This document shows, piece by piece, positions 17,731 to 27,776 of a stretch of DNA of 53,935 nucleotides (within the stretch, counting starts at the first letter, position 1; each line of letters begins with the position of its first letter). Made by a program: the position numbers and the translations under genes. This stretch comes from an uncultured beta proteobacterium (lineage in GTDB: Bacteria > Pseudomonadota > Gammaproteobacteria > Burkholderiales > SG8-41): assembly GCA_903893565.1 (NCBI GenBank), contig CAITMU010000007.1:1-53935 (forward strand), read 5' to 3'. The notes beneath the pieces were generated by a model that saw only the letters and a list, made by a program, of their open reading frames with translations, made no database searches and had not been told where the DNA came from.

Positions 17731-17770
17731 AATCAGAACTCCTTAGTATTCGCTTAAATCGTTTAATTGA

Positions 17771-18088
17771 TTAATTCGTTAACAAAATATCCGTAATGTG
17801 TAAGACAATTTGCGTCCCCCACCGATCTTTTTTAGCAAGAAATCCTCGCACTTTCATTGTGTCGCCTATCTGACAAACCGACAGTGTGGTGGCTACTTCA
17901 CCAATGCCCACACATCCCATTTCACATTCGACCTGCCGGGGATGCCCCGCTTCCATTTGCTCTGACAGATGCTTCAAACGCAATCGGATCAAGGCAATGC
18001 CTGCCGGGGTATGTCTTAAGGGTTCAATTAAGCTGATGACTCCTGAAATTAAGACCTTATTGGTGTGCAAATGCCTAGACCATTGCAT
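17771..18088 (-). CDS. priB: Primosomal replication protein N (PriB)
   Basis: Single-strand DNA-binding OB-fold protein that joins PriA and DnaT-type factors in replication restart. The sequence shows the PriB pattern [37 protein letters not shown] and [21 protein letters not shown]. It sits between rpsF and rpsR, where priB is normally found. The start is unsure: the ATG at 18088 (MQWSRH) overlaps the rpsF end by 14 bases, and a TTG at 18070, seven bases past the rpsF stop, would fit the family length better. Coupled translation with rpsF is likely either way. Confidence 0.85.
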   Translation of the reverse strand: MQWSRHLHTNKVLISGVISLIEPLRHTPAGIALIRLRLKHLSEQMEAGHPRQVECEMGCVGIGEVATTLSVCQIGDTMKVRGFLAKKDRWGTQIVLHITDILLTN

Positions 18089-18455
18089 CCATAGACGAGC
18101 CACGACCCATATCATCGCCAAAAGCAGGACGAGGTCTTTCTTCGCGCATCATGGGTGAAGGCTCAGTAACGGCCGCTTTCATCAACACGGTCATATGACG
18201 CAATACGGCATCATTGAATTTAAAGGCGTGCTCCAGTTCCAACAAGGTTTCCTTGTCGCATTCTAAATTGATCAGAATGTAGTGGGCTTTATGCATCTTT
18301 TGGATTGGGTAAGTCATCTGGCGACGTCCCCAGTCTTCAAATCGATGTATTTTGCCACCTCGACTGGTGATCATCTGGGTGTAACGCTCTACCATGCCGG
18401 GAACCTGTTCACTTTGGTCCGGATGGACGATAAAAACTACTTCATAATGGCGCAT
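18075..18455 (-). CDS. rpsF: 30S ribosomal protein bS6
   Basis: Partner of bS18 on the 30S platform. It has the N-terminal strand [19 protein letters not shown], the conserved [21 protein letters not shown] (two motifs of S6), and [12 protein letters not shown] near the end. The C-terminal tail (about 25 residues, acidic and Arg-rich) is longer than the core fold, as in many proteobacteria. A GGGAGA ribosome site precedes the ATG. It begins the rpsF-priB-rpsR-rplI operon, downstream of a bidirectional terminator. Confidence 0.96.
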   Translation of the reverse strand: MRHYEVVFIVHPDQSEQVPGMVERYTQMITSRGGKIHRFEDWGRRQMTYPIQKMHKAHYILINLECDKETLLELEHAFKFNDAVLRHMTVLMKAAVTEPSPMMREERPRPAFGDDMGRGSSMDAMV

Positions 18456-18530
18456 TCACTATTCTCCCTATGGACTTTAAAACATTGAGGGCTTCCCCGA
18501 TATGCGTGAAACGGGTGAAGCAAGGAAAAA

Positions 18531-18575
18531 ACTTAAATAACTGACTTAAGCAATTATCTAAGTTTTTATTTTTTT
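18531..18575. terminator. Bidirectional intrinsic terminator between rlmB and rpsF
   Basis: ACTTAAATAA (18531-18540) pairs with TTATCTAAGT (18554-18563) with one mismatch. T-rich tracts follow on the plus side (18563-18575), and a run of A precedes (T on the minus strand, 18525-18530). On the minus strand this would stop rnr-rlmB readthrough before the rpsF operon. The rest of the 373-base gap (18456-18828) shows no gene and no promoter I can support. Confidence 0.6.
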
Positions 18576-18828
18576 ACTCTATACGACCTTCCTCCCCCTT
18601 TAACAAAAGAGGTTAGCCCACGATTATAACTGAAATTCACTTTATATCAATGTCTTAGCCAAAATTGTCAAAAGTCTCTATCGGATCATGGCTCACCACC
18701 CAAGGGGACAGCAAGCCGCCAACCCCGAACGAGAAAAATACCGTAAATCCCAATGAATCAATGGGTTAGGAAAAAATATCCGCCCCCACTGTCCCATGAG
18801 CCTCGCGCCATTTCATGTCAGCGCCCCA

Positions 18829-19578
18829 CTACCCCTTCTTCAGAGGTCTTCTTTGTCGACGCGCCTCCGACAAGCAAATCCCCACCGACACCGATACATT
18901 CAAACTTTCCACAGAACCGAGCATGGGAATTCTGACCAATTCATCGCAACTTTCCCGAGTCAAACGACGCATCCCCTCGCCTTCGGCTCCAAACACAATG
19001 GCTCGAGAACCATCCAACTTGGCATCATAAAGGTCCACACTCGCCGTTTCATCCGCACCCGTAATCCACACATTGCGCTCCTTAAGCTCTCGCATCGTGC
19101 GCGCCAAATTAGTAACCGGGATATAAGGAATCGTCTCAGCTGCACCACTCGCCACCTTGGAGACGGTCGCGTTTAACCCAACGGCACGATCCTTAGGGGC
19201 CAACACCGCATGCACTCCCATGGCATCAGCCACTCGCAGGCAAGCCCCCAAGTTATGGGGGTCAGTAATGCCATCCAAAATCAATAATAGCGCTGGCTCC
19301 GTTAACGCCTCCAACACATCCTCCACGTGCGTTGCAAGCTTTAAGGCCCCCACACTGGCGGCCACCCCTTGATGACGGGCGTTGCCCGTCATCCCATCCA
19401 AGCGACGCGTTTCAATGGTCATGATGCGCACATTTTTAGATTGCGCAATTGAGATTAAATCACTGGTTCGTCGATCGGTTCTTGAGCCATCAACAAAAAT
19501 CTCCAACACATTTTCCGGGGCACTGCGTAAGCGGCTCGTCACCGCATGAAAACCATAAATAATTCTGCTGTCAGACAT
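18829..19578 (-). CDS. rlmB: 23S rRNA (guanosine-2'-O-)-methyltransferase RlmB (TrmH family)
   Basis: SPOUT methyltransferase that 2'-O-methylates a guanosine in 23S rRNA domain V. It has an N-terminal substrate-binding domain ([22 protein letters not shown]), then the knotted SAM domain with [36 protein letters not shown] and the C-terminal [19 protein letters not shown]. All three SpoU motifs are intact in 249 residues. It follows rnr by 34 bases on the same strand; rnr-rlmB linkage is common in beta- and gammaproteobacteria. Confidence 0.94.
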   Translation of the reverse strand: MSDSRIIYGFHAVTSRLRSAPENVLEIFVDGSRTDRRTSDLISIAQSKNVRIMTIETRRLDGMTGNARHQGVAASVGALKLATHVEDVLEALTEPALLLILDGITDPHNLGACLRVADAMGVHAVLAPKDRAVGLNATVSKVASGAAETIPYIPVTNLARTMRELKERNVWITGADETASVDLYDAKLDGSRAIVFGAEGEGMRRLTRESCDELVRIPMLGSVESLNVSVSVGICLSEARRQRRPLKKG

Positions 19579-19612
19579 ATTCCTATTCCATTAAAAAACG
19601 CCAATCCATTGA

Positions 19613-22060
19613 TCAATCGCCTTCAGAGAGACTATCCCACGAACGCTTTTTTTTCTTCGCCTCCACTGTTTCATCCAACATAAAATCAATTCTCGCCGAA
19701 TCTAGGTTCGCTCGCACCACTTTCACCCGCAACTGATCTCCCAAACGGAAACGCCGCTTCGTGCGCTCGCCCAGCATTTGATGATGGGGTGCATCAAAGT
19801 GAAAGTAATCACGTCCCAGATCGGACACATGCACCAAGCCTTCGGCATAAATATCATCAAGCACCACAAACAGACCAAACCCAGTAACACCACTGACCGT
19901 GCCGTTGAAACTCTCCCCCACCTTGTCTTGCATGAAATAGCACTTTAGCCAATTGGTCACATCCCGAGTCGCATCATCGGCTCGTCGCTCGGTCATAGAA
20001 CAATACTCACCTAAGCCGATCCAATCACCGGGTTCGTATTTGGTTTTTTGCAATACCGCCTTGATCGCACGGTGCACCAACAAATCGGGATAGCGACGAA
20101 TGGGCGAAGTAAAATGGGTATAAGAGTCGTAGGATAACCCAAAGTGGCCCGCATTTAGGGGACTGTACACCGCCTGACGCAAAGAGCGTAACATCACCGT
20201 TTGCAACAATTGGGTATCCGGGCGACCTTTAATTTTGCTCAATAATCCCGCGAAATCCTTGGCCTTGGGTTTTTCACCACCGCCTAAATCAAATCCAAAA
20301 CTGGCCATAAATTCACGCAAATGCGCGAGCTTCTCCACAGTCGGCCCCTCGTGTACTCGGTAAAGAAAGGGATGAGAGTGCTTTGATAAAAAATGAGCCG
20401 CGCACACATTAGCCGCTAACATGCACTCCTCAATCACCCGATGCGCTTCGTTGCGCGTCACGGGAACGATTTTCTCAATCTTTCTTTGATCATTAAAAAC
20501 AATTTCCGTCTCTGTGGTCTCAAAATCAATAGCCCCACGCTTGGCACGCGCTTTAGCCAGTTTGGTAAAAACGGCATATAAATTTTTCAAGGCTGGGATT
20601 AAGGGTTGTTCTGCCGCAGTGGCTAAGGATGGGTCGGCAAGCAAAGCGGCCACACGGGTATAGGTAAAACGCTCCTGTGAACGCATCACGGCCTGATGAA
20701 ACTCGTAGTGGGAGACCCGGCCCTGTGCATCGACACTCATTTCGCAGGCCAAACACAAACGATCGACCTTTGGATTTAACGAGCACAGGCCATTGGACAA
20801 GTATTCCGGCAACATGGGAATGACTTGTCGCGGAAAATAAACTGAGTTACCTCGCTCCTTGGCTTGCCCATCGAGTGCATCGCCAGGATTGACATAAAAA
20901 CTCACATCCGCAATGGCCACAATTAATCGGTAAAGACCTCTTCCCTTCGCTTCGCAATAGACGGCATCATCAAAGTCTCGGGCGGTTTCACCGTCGATCG
21001 TCACCAAAGGCAGGGAGCGCAAATCCAGGCGTCCCTTACAGTCCTGCGCTTGAACCAGCGGAGGGTATTGATGGGCTAGTTTTTCCGCCTGCGCAGAAAA
21101 CTCATTGGGTAAATGATGTTTTCTTAACGCAATTTCTATTTCCATCCCAGGATCCCCATAGTCACCCACCACCTCGACCACCTTGGCCACGGGCTGACTG
21201 TGGCGGGCAGGTTGTTCAATGAGATCCACACTCACCACCTGACCAGGTTTAGCGCCCCCGGTGAAGTTCGGAGGAATCATGAACTCCTGGCTAATGCGCT
21301 TGTCTTCAGCCACCACAAAAAACACCCCATGTCGGCTTTGTAAGCGCCCCACATAACGCACCTTTGCTCGCTCCAGAATTTGCGCAATCTTCCCCTCAGG
21401 CCTTCCCCGCCGATCCACTCCCGACACCCGAGCCATGACCCGATCGCCATGCAAAACCTTTCGCATTTCATCAGGCCCGAGAAAGAGATCTTGGCCTTTG
21501 TCTTCGCGCACTAAAAAACCAAACCCATCCGGATGCCCCTGAACCCGGCCTGCCAGCAAATCCAGCTTTTCCATGACACAGATGTCATTGCGACGATTGC
21601 GCATAATCTGCCCCTCGCGTTCCATCGCTCCCAAGCGACGGGCAAAGGGTCGCCACTGATCGGAGGCAATGGACAGGAGCGATAACAACTCAGACTCTGC
21701 CACCGGCACGCCCTGCTCTTGTAAAGTGCTAAGAATAAACTCTCGGCTCGGCAGCGGATTATCATAAAGGGTCGCTTCACGCTCAAAATACGGATCCTTG
21801 CGAGCTACTTGGCCTAAGGCTTTGGCTGCCTGGGGCAAGGCAGCGCTCTGTGGGGTGCGGGCGGGTCTGGCGCCACGCGCCACGCGGGCAGTGCGCGCTG
21901 GCCTTGCCTTACGGGGATCTCGGGGGTTTCGGGGATCCCGAGGATCCCGGGCCTGACCCGCAGAGAGCTTTTTCTTCGCTAATTTATTTTTGGCCTTCTT
22001 TTTATGAGGCTCAGACACGTTTTTCAGAGAGGGTGATTTTGTATTTTTTTGAGTTTTCAT
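19613..22060 (-). CDS. rnr: Ribonuclease R
   Basis: 3'-5' exoribonuclease of the RNB family that degrades structured RNA. After a basic N-terminus come a winged-helix segment (REFILSTLQEQGVP), cold-shock domains, and the RNB core with the metal-binding TIDGETARDFDDAVYCE, followed by SYTHFTSPIRRYPDLLVHR. A C-terminal S1 domain (FNGTVSGVTGFGLFVVLDD) and a Lys-rich tail finish the 815 residues. The N-terminus is odd: from Arg38 to Arg68 an arginine occurs at exactly every third residue, encoded by an imperfect 9-base repeat (about 21857-21949). The start is an ATG 40 bases from the divergent tRNA gene. It is the first gene of the rnr-rlmB pair. Confidence 0.95.
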   Translation of the reverse strand: MKTQKNTKSPSLKNVSEPHKKKAKNKLAKKKLSAGQARDPRDPRNPRDPRKARPARTARVARGARPARTPQSAALPQAAKALGQVARKDPYFEREATLYDNPLPSREFILSTLQEQGVPVAESELLSLLSIASDQWRPFARRLGAMEREGQIMRNRRNDICVMEKLDLLAGRVQGHPDGFGFLVREDKGQDLFLGPDEMRKVLHGDRVMARVSGVDRRGRPEGKIAQILERAKVRYVGRLQSRHGVFFVVAEDKRISQEFMIPPNFTGGAKPGQVVSVDLIEQPARHSQPVAKVVEVVGDYGDPGMEIEIALRKHHLPNEFSAQAEKLAHQYPPLVQAQDCKGRLDLRSLPLVTIDGETARDFDDAVYCEAKGRGLYRLIVAIADVSFYVNPGDALDGQAKERGNSVYFPRQVIPMLPEYLSNGLCSLNPKVDRLCLACEMSVDAQGRVSHYEFHQAVMRSQERFTYTRVAALLADPSLATAAEQPLIPALKNLYAVFTKLAKARAKRGAIDFETTETEIVFNDQRKIEKIVPVTRNEAHRVIEECMLAANVCAAHFLSKHSHPFLYRVHEGPTVEKLAHLREFMASFGFDLGGGEKPKAKDFAGLLSKIKGRPDTQLLQTVMLRSLRQAVYSPLNAGHFGLSYDSYTHFTSPIRRYPDLLVHRAIKAVLQKTKYEPGDWIGLGEYCSMTERRADDATRDVTNWLKCYFMQDKVGESFNGTVSGVTGFGLFVVLDDIYAEGLVHVSDLGRDYFHFDAPHHQMLGERTKRRFRLGDQLRVKVVRANLDSARIDFMLDETVEAKKKKRSWDSLSEGD
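21857..21949 (-). repeat. Imperfect 9-base coding repeat in rnr (Arg every third residue)
   Basis: The codons spell DPR, DPR, NPR, DPR, KAR, PAR, TAR, VAR, GAR, PAR after an initial Arg38. That gives eleven arginines at strict three-residue spacing. The first units are nearly identical at DNA level (CGGGATCCT, CGGGATCCC, CGAAACCCC, CGAGATCCC), suggesting slippage expansion, and the later ones have drifted. Confidence 0.8.
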
Positions 22061-22089
22061 TTGATCAATTCAGTCGGTTCAGATAAAAT
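22061..22089 (+). promoter_or_regulatory. Sigma-70-type promoter for tRNA-Leu
   Basis: TTGATC (22061-22066), a 17-base spacer and TAAAAT (22084-22089), followed 12 bases later by the first base of the tRNA. Spacing is ideal and the target is obvious. It abuts the rnr start codon on the other strand. Confidence 0.7.
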
Positions 22090-22100
22090 CGCCGCCACTT

Positions 22101-22185
22101 GCCCAGGTGGCGGAATTGGTAGACGCACCAGCTTCAGGTGCTGGCGGGTAATACCGTGGAGGTTCGAGTCCTCTTCTGGGCACCA
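22101..22185 (+). tRNA. tRNA-Leu (anticodon CAG)
   Basis: An 85-base class II tRNA. The acceptor stem GCCCAGG pairs with TCTGGGC, and the discriminator A and CCA are encoded. The D-arm begins TGGCGGAATTGGTAGACGC, the anticodon stem CCAGC/GCTGG encloses TTCAGGT with anticodon CAG, and there is a long variable arm typical of Leu and the T-arm GGTTCGAGTCC. It reads CUG codons. It is a lone tRNA gene with its own promoter, divergent from rnr. Confidence 0.96.
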
Positions 22186-22337
22186 GTAAATAGTGTGATG
22201 GTTGTTAGTAAAATTGCGGGAAAAGTAATAGCAGTATGAATCGTATATCGGGCCATGGTTGGGTAGCTCAATTGTGTGGATTGTGTGATTTTAGTGAATC
22301 GATGTCCATGACGAGACAATGTGTTTGCCCCGCAAAG
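22186..22337. other. Spacer downstream of tRNA-Leu
   Basis: Non-coding stretch between the tRNA and the 9-base repeat array, part of a 500-base gene-free interval up to purA (22186-22685). It contains no gene I can support. A short TAGCTCAATTG near 22263 resembles a tRNA D-arm by chance, but no T-arm or acceptor follows. Confidence 0.5.
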
Positions 22338-22430
22338 CACTACACGCACTACACGCACTACACGCACTAGACGCACAAAAAGCACAAAAGATACTAAAGA
22401 TCCTAAAGATACTAAAGGCACGACACGAAG
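22338..22430. repeat. 9-base tandem repeat array, about ten drifting units
   Basis: Ten 9-base units run without spacers. There are three CACTACACG, then CACTAGACG, CACAAAAAG, CACAAAAGA, TACTAAAGA, TCCTAAAGA, TACTAAAGG and CACGACACG. The left half is near-identical and the right half has diverged into a related TACTAAAGA form. It lies in the gene-free interval between tRNA-Leu and purA. The minus-strand frame through it (Val-Arg-Val repeats) has no gene features. Confidence 0.85.
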
Positions 22431-22482
22431 ATTAAGTATCTGACTCACCCATCATAGTCCAAACTAGTGGCTCTTGCAGTTG

Positions 22483-22519
22483 GCGCAACAATTGAAAAAA
22501 TCAATGGTTGCGCTTTTTT
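22483..22519 (+). terminator. Strong rho-independent terminator on the plus strand
   Basis: GCGCAAC-A-ATTGA (22483-22495), loop AAAAA, TCAAT-G-GTTGCGC (22501-22513), then six T. That is twelve base pairs with one internal mismatch. Its direction fits the tRNA-Leu transcript, 298 bases upstream, rather than purA, which is on the other strand. Confidence 0.85.
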
Positions 22520-22685
22520 CTGTACGCCAGCACAAAACCGTGGCCATGGAACAATGCGGTTGTGTAGATTCCGTGTTGACTGCGCTTTTGCAATCATCCG
22601 AGCCGTGCAGGCAACACGAGTCAACCAGACCACACTATCACACCACGATTCAAAAAAACCATTTCCAAAAACTACAATGGCCGCC

Positions 22686-24023
<1,338 letters not shown>

Positions 24024-24100
24024 TCAAACACGCACAGACGATCATGAAATATCGTCCTTCTTTTACTGCCTCTGAATGCTATCTTGCTCACGACCCAGAA

Positions 24101-25255
24101 TTAAATCTTTACTAATACCCATTTTGATTCTTGCCAGAGCAGGCGCTGCGTACAGGCCAACTCCTGACGGGTCGCCACATGACCAGGCAAATCAACAATC
24201 ACTATTTTCCCCATCCCTCTTAAGCTCTCTATACGAGCTTGCAACAACGCATCCTTGGGTTTGTAAGGCGCTAAGATAGCTTGCCTTGGCTGTGCCGCGG
24301 GTTGTGCAGACGCTAATTCACGCAAATCCATGCTAAAACCCGTCGCTGCTCGAGCCCGACCGAATGCTCGACCCACTTCATCATACCGTCCTCCACGCGC
24401 CAAGGCATTATTCCAACCCTTAGCATAAGCGGAAAATACCACGCCACTGTGATAGTGATAACCACGTAATTCAGCCAAATCAAAACGAATAGTCGCCAAG
24501 TCTCCCAAACCCCTATAGAGGGTATTCAAATCCTTCAAAGCCTCTTTGATGGGTTTTAAAGGTGGCAAACGCTTGGCGGCCATGGACAGCACTTCACTCG
24601 CGCCATATAAATCCGGTAGCGCGATCAAGGCTTCACGCGTGACTTTATCGGTTTTTTTAACCAAGGCCCGCAAAGCGGGCACATCCTTTAACTGCATCAC
24701 ATGAAACAGTTCCGACTCCTGCTCTTCAGACATATGAGCATTGCGTACGAGTGTACGAAAAATTCTCACATGCCCTAAATCTAAACTCGCCTCCGTGACC
24801 CCGGCCACACTCATGGACCGTAACAAGAGTCGCTGCACCTCAATATCACTTTCTACCCCCTGGTGCCCGTAGATCTCTGCGCCCATTTGCAAGGGCTCGC
24901 GGGTCTGGGTCAAATCCGAGGGCAAGGTATGCAACACACGACCAACGTAGCATAAACGGGTTAAACCTTGACGATTTAAAAGGTGAGCGTCCATGCGCGC
25001 CACCTGGGGCGTAATATCCGCACGAATACCGAGCATTCGGCCCGAAATCTGATCCACTAATTTAAAGGTACGAAGATCCAGATCATGGCCCGTGCCCGTC
25101 AGCAGTGAGTCCACGTACTCGAGCATCGGGGGTATCACCAGTTCGTATCCATGAACCGCGAATAAATCCAAAACCCGACGACGCAATCGCTCTATGCTTT
25201 GCGCTTCTGCGGGCAAAATATCAGACACATATTCAGGCAAAAGCCAATTGAGCAT
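24101..25255 (-). CDS. hisZ: ATP phosphoribosyltransferase regulatory subunit
   Basis: HisS paralogue that activates the short form of HisG in histidine synthesis. It retains the class II synthetase fold: LLPEYVSDILPAEAQSIERLR, ELVIPPMLEYVDSLLTGTG, a motif-2-like IRADITPQVARMDAH, and the later GGRYDEVGRAFGRARAATGFSMDLREL. The histidyl-tRNA synthetase motif RGLDYY is replaced by LRGYHYHSG, and the anticodon domain is reduced, as expected of HisZ. The bona fide hisS lies at 32558-33844. Its presence implies a HisZ-dependent HisG elsewhere. Its ATG lies six bases after the DUF2065 stop. Confidence 0.93.
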   Translation of the reverse strand: MLNWLLPEYVSDILPAEAQSIERLRRRVLDLFAVHGYELVIPPMLEYVDSLLTGTGHDLDLRTFKLVDQISGRMLGIRADITPQVARMDAHLLNRQGLTRLCYVGRVLHTLPSDLTQTREPLQMGAEIYGHQGVESDIEVQRLLLRSMSVAGVTEASLDLGHVRIFRTLVRNAHMSEEQESELFHVMQLKDVPALRALVKKTDKVTREALIALPDLYGASEVLSMAAKRLPPLKPIKEALKDLNTLYRGLGDLATIRFDLAELRGYHYHSGVVFSAYAKGWNNALARGGRYDEVGRAFGRARAATGFSMDLRELASAQPAAQPRQAILAPYKPKDALLQARIESLRGMGKIVIVDLPGHVATRQELACTQRLLWQESKWVLVKI

Positions 25256-25261
25256 GATGAT

Positions 25262-25456
25262 TTATAAAGACCTGACCAAATAAAGAATAATAAGCCCGAT
25301 CAACATCGAGGTCAGGCCAATAAAACGAATTTGGCCATCGGTCAAAAGTGTCAAGCGACGAAAAGTTTCACGCCATATACCCGGCGCTAAAAAGGGCAAG
25401 ATTCCCTCAAATACCAACATCAGGGCAACGGCTGTCAACAAAAGCTGCTGACTCAT
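25262..25456 (-). CDS. DUF2065 family small membrane protein
   Basis: Sixty-four residues with two membrane spans (residues 3-21 and 43-62). The spans are separated by the conserved loop GIWRETFRRLTLLTDGQIRFIGLTS (seen here in parts), the DUF2065 (YjeT) signature. The function is unknown. It sits between hflC and hisZ, where this family is usually found, and may assist the HflKC complex, but that is only inferred from linkage. The hydrophobic spans and the conserved location make it a real gene despite its size. Confidence 0.88.
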   Translation of the reverse strand: MSQQLLLTAVALMLVFEGILPFLAPGIWRETFRRLTLLTDGQIRFIGLTSMLIGLIILYLVRSL

Positions 25457-25513
25457 GGAGCGCTACACGTTAGAAGCCGTTGCCGAACCGAACCTTGCGC
25501 TCCCATTTGAACA

Positions 25514-26407
25514 TCAACGATCATTAGCACCACGACCGCCCGATTTAAAATACTTAAAAAACTCGCTATTAGGGTCTAGGACCATCATATCGGATTTGCC
25601 TTTGAATCCCGCTTTATAAGCCTGCAAACTGCGATAAAAGCTATAAAACTCGGGGCTCTTTTCATAAGATTTAGCATAAATCGCAGACGCTTTAGCATCG
25701 CCCTCGCCCTTCATTCTCTGGGCCTGATGGAAGGCTTCGGCAAGAATCACTGCTTTTTGTTTGTCAGCCTCTGCACGCAGTTTTTCTGAGTCAGCTGAAC
25801 CGGTGCTACGTAACTCATTGGCCACTCGAGTGCGCTCAGCAATCATTCGCTGATAGACCGACTCGGTAACTCCTTCCGGCAAATCGACCCGCTTGATACG
25901 AACATCCAATACCACGATGCCAATTTTGCCCGCATCTTCATTGGCTTTAGCTCGCATCAAATCCATGATTTTATCCCGCTCACCCGAGACCACATCATGC
26001 ACCGTGCGGCGACCAAACTCCGCACGCAACCCCTCATTAATGGTCTGCAGTAACCGCGTCGCAGCCTGGGATTCGCCGCCACCACCACCGACGATACTGG
26101 CATAGTATTGACGTACATCGGAAATACGCCACTTCACAAATAAATCAACCTGGACATTTTTTTTCTCAGAGGTGAGAAATAACTGTGGCTCTGGGGTATC
26201 AATGGTCAGCACCCTGACATCAAAAAAACGCACGTTATCCAACAGCGGCACCTTCACATACAGCCCCGGTTGCTTGATCACGCTCATCACTTCACCTAGA
26301 CGAAAAATAATCGCGTTTTGTGTCTGATCAACAATAAACATCGAACTGTAGGCAAAGAGAATTAAAACTGCCAACACATACAACAGAATCGTTAAATTTT
26401 TTCTCAT
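25514..26407 (-). CDS. hflC: HflC, modulator of FtsH protease
   Basis: SPFH/band 7 membrane protein that forms a large periplasmic cage with HflK around FtsH and tunes membrane protein turnover. It has one N-terminal membrane anchor (LTILLYVLAVLILFAYSSMF), then the SPFH domain with VDQTQNAIIFRLGEV, DVRVLTIDTPEPQL and RIKRVDLPEGVTESVYQRM. A long helical arm rich in Ala/Glu/Lys follows (EKLRAEADKQKAVILAEA). The 297 residues are typical. Its ATG overlaps the hflK stop by four bases, so the pair is coupled. Confidence 0.95.
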   Translation of the reverse strand: MRKNLTILLYVLAVLILFAYSSMFIVDQTQNAIIFRLGEVMSVIKQPGLYVKVPLLDNVRFFDVRVLTIDTPEPQLFLTSEKKNVQVDLFVKWRISDVRQYYASIVGGGGGESQAATRLLQTINEGLRAEFGRRTVHDVVSGERDKIMDLMRAKANEDAGKIGIVVLDVRIKRVDLPEGVTESVYQRMIAERTRVANELRSTGSADSEKLRAEADKQKAVILAEAFHQAQRMKGEGDAKASAIYAKSYEKSPEFYSFYRSLQAYKAGFKGKSDMMVLDPNSEFFKYFKSGGRGANDR

Positions 26408-27657
26408 GGACGTGACTCCCGCTCCCGTGAACGTAAATTATCGCGACTGCGTGGCACTGACATATCACTGGCTCCAGGAGCGGCACTTATGGGGGAGGCC
26501 GCATTATTCGAGTTATGGGGTGTTAAAGAAGGGGCCGCAGGGGTTGAGGCCGGATTGGAAGCCGCACCGGCTTCGGTGTTTGCACTACCACTCATCTGAA
26601 TGAGCTTATCTAAGGGTAAATAAAGCATGTTGTTACCCCCTTTTTCGACCAATACCTTGGTGCTGTTTGACAAAATTTCTTGCATCGCATCTAAATAAAG
26701 CCGTTCACGCGTTACATGAGGGGCTTTACGGTATTCCGTCACAACCAGATTGAAACGCTCCGCATTACCCAAGGCCTCTTGCTCGACCTGCTGGCGATAG
26801 CCTTCCGCCTCTTGAATCAGTCGCGCCGCCATACCACGAGCCTTAGGCAATACATCATTGGCATAGGCTTGGCCTTCATTTTTTTGCCGCTCTTTATCCT
26901 GCCCGGCCTTTACCGCATCATCAAAAGCGGACTGCACTTTTTCTGGAGGCTGAGCATTTTGCATATTCAATTTTTGAATTTGAATTCCCGTTTTATAACG
27001 ATCCAAAATGATCTGCATCAAACGCTGCACCTTATCTTGCACATCGGCCCGACCTTGTTGCACCACATAATCCATACTGCTTTTACCGACCACCTCACGA
27101 ATGGCCGTCTCGGCCGCCTGCAACACCGATTCGTCTGGATCCCGATTTTCAAACAAATAATCCTTGGGGCTTTTTAGAATATATTGGACAGCAAACTGTA
27201 CATCAACAATGTTCTCGTCATCCGTTAACATCAATGACTCTTTAAGGACCTTGCTCTTGACGTTGTTTCGGTAGCCAATCTCTACGCTTCTGACTTGCGA
27301 GATATTCACCACCTGTTTGGACTCAATGGGGTAGGGTAAATGCCAACGTAAACCCGGGGTCGTAATTTCTTGGTACTTTCCAAAACGCAGCACCACCCCA
27401 TTTTGCCCCTCATTAACGATATACAACCCACTGGCCATCCAGATCCCCGCCACCACCACCAAGACAATCGCCACCCCACCCCCCCAATGCGTAGGAGGCA
27501 GCGGCGCACCCGATTCACTGCCGGGTTTCCCCCCAGAGGGCAAGCCCAGCAACGCCAATAATTTATTGCGAAAGTTTCTCCATACTTCTTCCAAATCCGG
27601 GGGGCCGGAATTGTTTTTGCCGGGCCGTTTACCCCATTGTGGGTCATTTAATGACAT
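26404..27657 (-). CDS. hflK: HflK, modulator of FtsH protease
   Basis: Partner of HflC. It has a cytoplasmic Gly/Pro-rich N-terminus (MSLNDPQWGKRPGKNNSGPPDL), a membrane anchor (GGVAIVLVVVAGIWMASGLYIV), an SPFH domain (VNEGQNGVVLRFGKYQEITTPG, DDENIVDVQFAVQY), a coiled-coil arm, and a Ser/Ala/Pro-rich tail. I place the start at the ATG at 27657 because MSLNDPQWGKR is the family's usual N-terminus. The frame remains open to an ATG at 27726, which would add 23 residues. It lies between hflX and hflC. Confidence 0.93.
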   Translation of the reverse strand: MSLNDPQWGKRPGKNNSGPPDLEEVWRNFRNKLLALLGLPSGGKPGSESGAPLPPTHWGGGVAIVLVVVAGIWMASGLYIVNEGQNGVVLRFGKYQEITTPGLRWHLPYPIESKQVVNISQVRSVEIGYRNNVKSKVLKESLMLTDDENIVDVQFAVQYILKSPKDYLFENRDPDESVLQAAETAIREVVGKSSMDYVVQQGRADVQDKVQRLMQIILDRYKTGIQIQKLNMQNAQPPEKVQSAFDDAVKAGQDKERQKNEGQAYANDVLPKARGMAARLIQEAEGYRQQVEQEALGNAERFNLVVTEYRKAPHVTRERLYLDAMQEILSNSTKVLVEKGGNNMLYLPLDKLIQMSGSANTEAGAASNPASTPAAPSLTPHNSNNAASPISAAPGASDMSVPRSRDNLRSRERESRP

Positions 27658-27776
27658 TAAGGTATTTAACAAACGATTCATACTGTGACGCATCGTTTGT
27701 CCGATAGATTGTGCTAAGCCAGGCATGGAAATGATTCCAAAGGATTCAGAAAATTAATAATAGTACGGTCTACAAC

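Noticed and set aside
22250..22330. Second tRNA gene after tRNA-Leu
   Set aside because: Only a TAGCTCAATTG D-arm look-alike is present; no anticodon stem, T-arm or acceptor stem can be formed.
22134..22448. Minus-strand protein with Val-Arg-Val repeats
   Set aside because: It is the antisense reading of the tRNA and the 9-base repeat array, with no ribosome site and no gene-like composition.
27658..27726. Longer HflK N-terminus from 27726
   Set aside because: HflK proteins normally begin at MSLNDPQWGKR; the extra residues look like leader sequence.
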